Origin: DASRHY01 sp035650275 | GTDB taxonomy: Bacteria; Actinomycetota; Actinomycetes; Propionibacteriales; Kribbellaceae | Assembly: GCA_035650275.1 (NCBI GenBank) | Contig: DASRHY010000008.1 | Location: forward strand, 62,001 to 126,000 | Direction of reading: 5' to 3' | DNA length: 64,000 bases | Notes under the pieces: model-generated | The model's input: only the letters and a program-made list of their open reading frames with translations | What the model was told of the DNA's origin: nothing | Databases searched by the model: none | In this document: positions 58,171 through 64,000 of the stretch, in pieces | Layout of the letters: every line of letters starts with the position of its first letter | Position numbering within the stretch: the first letter of the stretch is position 1 | Program-made: the position numbers and the translations under genes

Positions 58171-58329
58171 ATGACCGGGCAGCACGTGGCCGGGTTCCCG
58201 GTCGAGGAGCTGGTCCTGGTCGCGTTGGCGAGCGCCGCGCCGCTGCTCGTCTACGTCGGCTGGGGGATCGCCGACCGGGCCGGTCGGTTCCGCCGGGCCG
58301 TGCGGCGGTTCACGACGCGGCGCGGATGA
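58171..58329 (+). CDS. Small single-helix membrane protein
   Basis: A 52-residue frame: MTGQHVAGFPVEELVLVALA, a hydrophobic helix at ~14-33, then a basic tail (RAGRFRRAVRRFTTRRG), so Nin-Cin-basic orientation with the tail in the cytoplasm. A shorter upstream frame of about 20 codons from ATG 58112 overlaps it through ATGA. It ends inside the 3' end of the convergent IMPase gene (20-base overlap). No known family; expression is uncertain. Confidence 0.45.
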   Translation: MTGQHVAGFPVEELVLVALASAAPLLVYVGWGIADRAGRFRRAVRRFTTRRG

Positions 58330-59098
58330 CCGCCAGCAGGTCTTCCGCCAGCGGCTCAGCGACCGCGACCGTCCCGACCGAGGTGGCGGTGTGCGGCGAG
58401 CCGTCGAGAGCGAGTACGACGGCGCCGGCCTCGCGGGCGATCGCCACCCCGGCCGCGGTGTCCCATGGGTTGTTGCCGTTCAGCACGCAGGCATCCAGCC
58501 TGCCGGCCGCGACCCAGGCAAGGTCGGTGACGGCGGACCCGAGCAGCCGGAGCCGCTGCACACGTTCGGCCAGCGACGCGGTGATGGCCAACCGCTGCGC
58601 GTTCTTCGCCGCCGCGCCGGGGCCGATCGCATAGTCGCCGATGGCAACGAGTGCCTGGTCGAGCCGGTCGCACCGGCTGGCCCGGATCGGCTGGTCGTTG
58701 CACCAGGCACCGAGTCCGTCGGCGGCCGTGTAGCGGGTGCCGAGGAACGGCAGGTCGACCACGCCGAGCAGCGAGGTGCTGTCGCCGATCAGCCCGAGCG
58801 AGACACCGCACAGCGGCACGCCGTGCAGGAAGTTCACGGTGCCGTCGATCGGGTCCAGCGCCCAGGTCAACCCGGACGATCCGGCGACCTCGCCCTCCTC
58901 CTCACCGATCAGCCCGATCTGCGGCGTCTGCTCGGCGAGGAAGCCGCGGACCAGCCGCTCGATCGCGATGTCCAGCTCCGAGGCCATGTCCCGGTCGCCT
59001 TTCGGCAGCACCGCGCCGGGCATGCCGGTGCGCAGCAGATCGGCGCCCAGGGCAACGGCCTCGGTGGCGATGCTGAGCAGTCGGTCGAGGTCCGTCAC
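58310..59098 (-). CDS. Inositol-monophosphatase family phosphatase
   Basis: The 262-residue metal-dependent phosphatase has IGLIGEEEGEVAG, ALDPIDGTVNFLHGVP and NNPWDTAAGVAIAREAGA, all three metal-site motifs of the FIG superfamily. It could act on inositol phosphate, adenosine bisphosphate or a sugar phosphate. It is more IMPase-like than the HisN paralogue at 17722. ATG 59098 overlaps the carboxylase stop by four bases, so it is coupled to it. Confidence 0.92.
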   Translation of the reverse strand: MTDLDRLLSIATEAVALGADLLRTGMPGAVLPKGDRDMASELDIAIERLVRGFLAEQTPQIGLIGEEEGEVAGSSGLTWALDPIDGTVNFLHGVPLCGVSLGLIGDSTSLLGVVDLPFLGTRYTAADGLGAWCNDQPIRASRCDRLDQALVAIGDYAIGPGAAAKNAQRLAITASLAERVQRLRLLGSAVTDLAWVAAGRLDACVLNGNNPWDTAAGVAIAREAGAVVLALDGSPHTATSVGTVAVAEPLAEDLLAVIRAAS

Positions 59099-62000
59099 CG
59101 CGACAGGCCGCGCTCGATGGCGGCGATCAGCTGCGGGCGCAGCTCCTCGGGCTGGATCACCGCGTCGACGGAGCCGACCTCAACGGCCCGCCGGATGCTG
59201 TGCACCCGGTCGAACTCGGCCGCGACCTCGCCGAGCTTCTCGGCCCGGACCGCCGCGCGTACCTCGGTCAGCTCGGTGGCCAGCGCGGCCCGGTTGGCGC
59301 CTTCGGCCTCGGCCATCCGGGCCTCCAGCTCGGCGACCCGCGGGTCGGCCGAGGTCCGGGTGCGGACCTCGCCGGCGAAAACCACCGCGGCCGCAGGCGC
59401 GCCGCCGATGACGGAGGCGAACGAGCCCTCGACCGCGAGCACGGTCATCGACGGGTTCAGCGCCTTGGAGAACACCACGAACGCGCCGCCGTGGTACCGG
59501 GACACCACGCAGAACACGATCGGCCCGCGGAAGTTCACGATGGCCCGGCCGATCTCGGCGCCGTACTCGAGCTGCAGGTTCCGCATCGAGTCCGGCGAGC
59601 CGTCGAAGCCGGAAAGGTTCGCGAGCACCACCAGCGGGCGGTTGCCGCTGGCCGCGTTGATCGCCCGGGCCGTCTTCTTCGACGAGCGCGGGAACAGCGT
59701 GCCGGCGGTATAGGTGTCCGGACCGTCGGTGGGCGGGAAGCCGCGCCGCGGCACCGGCTTGGACTCGATTCCGAGCAGGCAGACCGGCCAGCCACCGAGC
59801 CGCGCGTCCTGCACCACCGCGGTCTCGGCGTCGGCCATTCCGGCCCAGCGCTCCAGCACCGGGTGGTCGGCGTCGGACACCGCGCGCATCAGGGTGCGGA
59901 TGTCAAACGCCTTCTTGCGGTCCGGGTTGGTCTCGGCGGAGAAGACCTCGCCGACGGTTCGGAAGCCGCCGTCGGCCGGGTCGTGCGGGTAGGTGGTGAC
60001 GTCGCGGTCGTGCGGGTCGCTGGTCGGCGCGCGCCGCGGCCCGCGCTCCCCCGGTGCCACATAGGTGTGGTCGTAGTGCGCCATCAGGATGTCCCGTGCG
60101 CCCGCCAGGTCGGGCGCCCAGTACTGCGCCTGCCCGTTCGGGCCCATCACCCGGTCGTAGCCGCCGATGCCGAAGTTGTCCTCGGCCGACACCCCGCCGG
60201 AGAAGTCCAGCGACTGCTTGCCGGTCAGCACCATCGCGCTGTCCGGCGTCATCACCAGGATCCCCTTGGTGTGCATCAGCATCGTCGCCTCGGCGTTCCA
60301 GTACGGCTGCGCGCCGACGTTGATGCCCGCGACGACGACATTGATCTCGCCGCCGGCCTGGGTGAACTCGATGATCCGCTTCAGCGCCTTCGCGACCCAG
60401 TCCATGTTCTCGGTGCCGGAGTCCATCGAGATCCGCGCGCCGGCGGACACCGCGAACCACTCCACCGGGACCCGCATCCGCTCAGCCAGGTCGAGGGCCG
60501 CGATGATCCGGGCGCACTCGGCCTCGGCGACCGCGCCGAGCGCCTTGGTCGGGTCGCCGCTCAGCACCACCCGGGTGACGCCGTCGGGGTGACGCCGGGT
60601 CGGCGTACTGATCACGCCGACGATCAGGCCGGCCTTGTTCAGCCCGCGCGGGCGCTCGACCGGTACCAGGGAGCCGGTGTCGTCCAGGTCGTGCTCGACG
60701 TACGAGCCGCCGGGTCCAGCGACCATGCCGGCCACCTCGTACGGGTAGACGGTGTTGCGGCGGCGTGCCCGGACCACCTTCTGCGCGTAGTCGTCCAGCG
60801 GCTTCAGCCGTTCCGTCGGCGGCCGTTCCACCACCGTCTGCACACCGGCACCGGGCTGGTTGTAGAACCGCCCGACCACCGGGAACGGCGCGCCGTTCGA
60901 CCCGGTCACCCGGCCCTGCACCACGACCTCCTCGATCCCGGCACCCGCGGTGAGCGGCGCGATGTTGCGCCGCAGCGCGGTCAGCTCGGCGACCTCCGCG
61001 TCGACGACCGGCCAGATCGTCACCCAGACGTGGTTCATCTCCAGCCGGGCGCCTGCCGCGCCGCGGGCGGTGCGGGCCCGGCGGATGCCTTCCAGGCAGT
61101 TCGCGATCGCGCGCTCCACGTGTGGCAGCGAGGTGACCTTGCCGTCGTCGTCGCGGACCACGGCGAACTGGCGGACCTGGGCAAGCGCGACCAGCCGCTC
61201 GTCGGCCGCGTTCTCGCGCGCCACGCAGTGGTACAGCAGCACGTCCTCCGGCGCCTCCAGCCGGGTGATGGTGAAGTCGCGCAGCCGCCACAGGTTCAGC
61301 CGGCGCCCCACCATCGGGTGTACGCCGCGCACGTTCTCGTCCTCGACCACGCCGTCCGGACCGGGCCGGAAGGTGACGTACGACACCGGGCGACCGTTGC
61401 CGGGAGCAACCGCCACGGCCACCCGTCGTACCCGCTGGATGAGCGGCAGCGCGGCGACCAGGTCGCGCAGCCGGCCGGACGCGTCCTGCGCTGACTCCGG
61501 GCAGTCCGACCAGGACAGGTACAGGTCCGCGACCGCCTCGTGACCCGGTGGCCGGGCGTCGACCTCCGCGGTCAGGTCACGGACCAGCGCGCTCCCGGTG
61601 TCGGCGAGCTCGGCGACGGTGCCAATGGTGCTGACCAGGTGCGTCGGCCGGTCGTCCAGGCTGTAGTCGGCGGTGGTGAACGGCCGGCCGTGCACGGTGG
61701 CGTTGCGCAGGTCGTGCAGCTCGTACTCCAGGTAGTGCCGGCGGACCAGCACCTCCAGCATCGGCTCGGTCTCGGCGACGCCGCGTTCCAGCCGCTCGGC
61801 CAGGAACCGGACGATCTGCTCCGGGATCGTGGCCAGGGCCTCGACCCGCTGGGCGTGCTCCGGCGCGTCCGGGTCCAGCGCCAGCGCGGACAGCTCGTCG
61901 CCGACCCCGGCCAGCACCTCGGCCCGGGCCTCGTCCACGAGCGGCTGGTCGAACCAGCGGAACCGGACGCTGCGGGCCAGGTCGCCGATCACGGGGAAGC

Positions 62001-64000
62001 GCAGCTGGGTGGCCAGCACCAGGTGGTCGAGTACCGCGTGCACCTCCTCGACCAGTGGCGGCTCCGGCCGCGGCTCCACCATCCAGCGCTGCAACAAGGA
62101 GGTGACCAGCAGCACGTCGGGCGTGGTGCGCTGCTGGGCCAGGAAGATCCGGAACACCGCGTCGACGAGCTCGTCGCCGCGGTCCAGGTCGGTGACGCCG
62201 TAGTGGCCGAGCACCCGGGCCAGCCGGTCGGTGAACGAGTCCGGCAGCCCGGATCGATCCACGTCCAGGGTCTGCAGATAGGTGTGGAAGTGCTCCCGCG
62301 GGCTGTGCACCCGCAGCTCGGTGCCGAGCTCCTCGCCCGCGGGCCGGTTTCGGCTCAGGTCGGCGAAGTCGGCGAACAGCCGCAGCAGACCGATCTCCTC
62401 CGCGACCGGCGGTGTCGCCAGCTCGGCCCGCGCCTCCAGATAACCGGTCAGCGCGCGGCCCTCGTCTCGCGGGTCGAGATCGAAACCGAGCAGCATGCTG
62501 CGCAGGTCGTCCTGTCCGCGGGCGGCCCGCTCGGCCGCGGTCGGCTCGGTGTCCGGCTCGGGCAGGTCGAGGTCGACGCCCTTCGACGCCTCCGGCGCGG
62601 CCTCGTCGGCGTCGTCGCCTACCGGTTCCAGCCGGATCAGGGGTGCACCGGTCTCGACCTGGCTGCCGGTGGCGACCGGCAGCTGGCGCACGATCGCCCG
62701 GAACGGCGCGTTTACCACGGTCTCCATCTTCATGCTCTCGAGCACCAGAACCGGCGCGCCCGCCTCCACCTCGGCACCCGGCTGGACCGGCGTCGCCACC
62801 ACCAGCGCCGGCGCCGGCGCACGCAGCACGCCGCCCTCGTCCCGGCTGACCCGGTGCGTGATCCCGTCCACCTCGACCAGGTGCACCGGTCCGTGGGTTG
62901 CCATCACCAGGCGGAACCGGCGGCCGGCGACGACCAGCCGGGCGTCGTACTGGTCGAGTCGTTCCAGCTCGGCATCGACGGTCTGCAGGTCGTCACCAGT
63001 ACCGACGCCGACCCGGTACCGCTGCGGGCCGATCCGGGCCACCACCACCCGGTACGCGGCCCCGCGCAGCTTCAGGTCGATCGCCCGGCCGACCTCGTGC
63101 TGGACCTGGGGCCGTCCGCCGCGGGCCGTCTCCAGCAGTCGCTGGCGCTCGACCGCCTCGGCGTCCTGGTATGCCTCGATCGCGGCCGCGACCAGCGCGA
63201 TCCCGGAGTGCCGGTACGAGACCAACCGGCCCTCGCCGCGGACCCGGTCGATCCAGCCGGTGTCGGCGGTGCCGTCGATCACCTCGGGCTGGTCCAGCAG
63301 GTCGAGCAAGAAGCTCTTGTTCGTGGTGCCGCCCTCGAGCACCACGGTGGTGTCGGCGACCGCGCGGCGCAGCCGGCCGAGCGCCTCGTCCCGGGTGCGG
63401 CCGTACGCGATGATCTTCGCGATCATCGAGTCGAAGTCCGCCGGGATCGTGTCGCCCTCGCTGACCCCGGTGTCGACCCGGATGCCGGGACCGCTCGGCA
63501 GGCTGAGCCGCGCGATCCGGCCCGGCGACGGCGCGAAGTCGCGGTCCGGGTCCTCGGCGTTCAGCCGGGCCTCGACCGCGTGCCCGACCTCGGCCGGGGG
63601 GTCACCGGTGAGCCGGCCGCCGGCCGCGACGTGCAGCTGGTACTTCACCAGGTCGGCGTCCGTGGTCACCTCGGTGATCGGGTGCTCCACCTGCAGGCGG
63701 GTGTTCACCTCGAGGAACGCGAACAGCTTCTCGCCTGGGTGGTAGAGGAACTCGACCGTGCCGGCGCCGCGGTACCCGACGGCCAGCGCGAGCCGCTCGG
63801 CGGACGCCTTCAGCTCGGCGGCCTGGTCCGGGCTGAGCACCGGCGAGGCGGACTCCTCGATGATCTTCTGGTTACGCCGCTGCACCGAGCAGTCCCGGAC
63901 GCCGAGCGCCCAGGCAGTGCCCTGGCCGTCCGCAATCACCTGCACCTCGACGTGCCGGGCGCCGGTCACCAGCCGCTCCAGGAACACCACGCCGCTGCCG
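59095..64000 (-). CDS. Giant single-chain biotin-dependent acyl-CoA carboxylase, 5' end off the window
   Basis: At least 1631 residues are visible; the N-terminal biotin carboxylase part lies beyond base 64000. In order: end of the BC domain (VLEGGTTNKSFLLDLLDQPE; FLEVNTRLQVEHPITE), biotin attachment VLVLESMKMETVV, a central region of ~500 residues like that of eukaryotic-type ACC, then the two carboxyltransferase halves (RNTVYPYEVAGMV, IGGYDRVMGPNGQAQYWA, FSAETNPDRKKAFDIRTLMR, GGAPAAAVVFAGEV). Most actinobacterial carboxylases split these domains over several chains. The substrate (acetyl-, propionyl- or long-chain acyl-CoA) cannot be told. Confidence 0.9.
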   Translation of the reverse strand, partial: GSGVVFLERLVTGARHVEVQVIADGQGTAWALGVRDCSVQRRNQKIIEESASPVLSPDQAAELKASAERLALAVGYRGAGTVEFLYHPGEKLFAFLEVNTRLQVEHPITEVTTDADLVKYQLHVAAGGRLTGDPPAEVGHAVEARLNAEDPDRDFAPSPGRIARLSLPSGPGIRVDTGVSEGDTIPADFDSMIAKIIAYGRTRDEALGRLRRAVADTTVVLEGGTTNKSFLLDLLDQPEVIDGTADTGWIDRVRGEGRLVSYRHSGIALVAAAIEAYQDAEAVERQRLLETARGGRPQVQHEVGRAIDLKLRGAAYRVVVARIGPQRYRVGVGTGDDLQTVDAELERLDQYDARLVVAGRRFRLVMATHGPVHLVEVDGITHRVSRDEGGVLRAPAPALVVATPVQPGAEVEAGAPVLVLESMKMETVVNAPFRAIVRQLPVATGSQVETGAPLIRLEPVGDDADEAAPEASKGVDLDLPEPDTEPTAAERAARGQDDLRSMLLGFDLDPRDEGRALTGYLEARAELATPPVAEEIGLLRLFADFADLSRNRPAGEELGTELRVHSPREHFHTYLQTLDVDRSGLPDSFTDRLARVLGHYGVTDLDRGDELVDAVFRIFLAQQRTTPDVLLVTSLLQRWMVEPRPEPPLVEEVHAVLDHLVLATQLRFPVIGDLARSVRFRWFDQPLVDEARAEVLAGVGDELSALALDPDAPEHAQRVEALATIPEQIVRFLAERLERGVAETEPMLEVLVRRHYLEYELHDLRNATVHGRPFTTADYSLDDRPTHLVSTIGTVAELADTGSALVRDLTAEVDARPPGHEAVADLYLSWSDCPESAQDASGRLRDLVAALPLIQRVRRVAVAVAPGNGRPVSYVTFRPGPDGVVEDENVRGVHPMVGRRLNLWRLRDFTITRLEAPEDVLLYHCVARENAADERLVALAQVRQFAVVRDDDGKVTSLPHVERAIANCLEGIRRARTARGAAGARLEMNHVWVTIWPVVDAEVAELTALRRNIAPLTAGAGIEEVVVQGRVTGSNGAPFPVVGRFYNQPGAGVQTVVERPPTERLKPLDDYAQKVVRARRRNTVYPYEVAGMVAGPGGSYVEHDLDDTGSLVPVERPRGLNKAGLIVGVISTPTRRHPDGVTRVVLSGDPTKALGAVAEAECARIIAALDLAERMRVPVEWFAVSAGARISMDSGTENMDWVAKALKRIIEFTQAGGEINVVVAGINVGAQPYWNAEATMLMHTKGILVMTPDSAMVLTGKQSLDFSGGVSAEDNFGIGGYDRVMGPNGQAQYWAPDLAGARDILMAHYDHTYVAPGERGPRRAPTSDPHDRDVTTYPHDPADGGFRTVGEVFSAETNPDRKKAFDIRTLMRAVSDADHPVLERWAGMADAETAVVQDARLGGWPVCLLGIESKPVPRRGFPPTDGPDTYTAGTLFPRSSKKTARAINAASGNRPLVVLANLSGFDGSPDSMRNLQLEYGAEIGRAIVNFRGPIVFCVVSRYHGGAFVVFSKALNPSMTVLAVEGSFASVIGGAPAAAVVFAGEVRTRTSADPRVAELEARMAEAEGANRAALATELTEVRAAVRAEKLGEVAAEFDRVHSIRRAVEVGSVDAVIQPEELRPQLIAAIERGLSR

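Noticed and set aside
58112..58174. About 20-codon frame between the ligase-like and small membrane protein genes
   Set aside because: ATGA coupling is suggestive, but the frame is too short and unsupported to call as a gene.
59200..61494. 764-codon frame antisense to the carboxylase
   Set aside because: Same shadow effect of high G+C; the carboxylase domains are unmistakable.
1..64000. tRNA, rRNA, CRISPR array, insertion sequence or phage integrase
   Set aside because: I looked for tRNA T-arm sequences, regular spacer arrays and transposase motifs and saw none; a tRNAscan or CRISPR search would settle it.

Overview
The window is about 70% G+C chromosomal DNA from an actinomycete. Gene content and style point to the Propionibacteriales, most likely a Kribbella-like organism: SigR/RsrA, the mycobacterial-type ribosomal protein bL37, a mycothiol-dependent isomerase family member, many GTG starts, ATGA/GTGA stop-start overlaps, and a Tad pilus locus without a secretin. 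I see no rRNA, tRNA, CRISPR array, transposase or integrase. The species assignment is an inference from gene content only.

Layout. 1-1.5 kb: end of a thiamine-diphosphate enzyme, a Uma2 protein and a hotdog thioesterase. 1.6-4.4 kb: a translationally coupled HD-GYP pair, one catalytically intact and one degenerate. It is preceded by two near-identical 41-bp repeats, each reading on the minus strand as a strong Shine-Dalgarno sequence plus the seven-codon frame MGDGWDW. 4.5-6.1 kb: the 24-residue ribosomal protein bL37, a possible small RNA, and rsrA-sigR with an exact SigR autoregulatory promoter. 6.1-8.6 kb: hydrolase, SRAP/YedK, degenerate GGDEF protein. 8.8-11.1 kb: an ECF sigma factor fused to a zinc anti-sigma-like domain, membrane segments and three extracellular repeats. 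11.1-12.6 kb: a translational T-box with a GAC (Asp) specifier ahead of an archaeal-type, probably non-discriminating aspartyl-tRNA synthetase. 12.6-19.1 kb: M20 peptidase, DoxX, aroA, rsgA, DUF2231, hisN, CBS protein. 19.1-28 kb: subtilase, a catalytic/non-catalytic M16 protease pair, and TetR, MarR and LuxR regulators with recognisable operators.

28.2-38.4 kb is a complete actinobacterial Tad/Flp pilus locus: two Flp pilins, TadE, TadG, CpaB, TadZ, TadA, a VWA-TadB fusion, TadC and a divergent TadV prepilin peptidase. 38.5-40.5 kb holds the DeLey-Doudoroff galactonate genes dgoD and a KDPGal/KDPG aldolase; dgoD appears frameshifted at its very end. 40.5-41.5 kb is an HxlR regulator divergent from a carboxymuconolactone-decarboxylase protein, with two GCTAC-N7-GTAGC operators between them.

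41.6-53.8 kb is a polyamine (putrescine-like) uptake and catabolic cluster: PotABCD-type transporter, two PuuB-like FAD oxidoreductases, class III aminotransferase, aminobutyraldehyde dehydrogenase, YtcJ-type amidohydrolase and an Lrp/AsnC regulator. Related 17-bp palindromes lie upstream of several of these genes and suggest one regulon. 53.9-56.3 kb encodes a Tat-exported GH109-type protein and a secreted NEW3-like protein. 56.7-64 kb holds crotonase, a short lipoate-ligase-like protein, an inositol monophosphatase, and most of a giant single-chain acyl-CoA carboxylase that runs off the right edge.

Several intergenic gaps carry long inverted repeats (about 17.0, 53.8 and 56.5 kb, with a half-copy at 41.5 kb). 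They look like members of dispersed repeat families.
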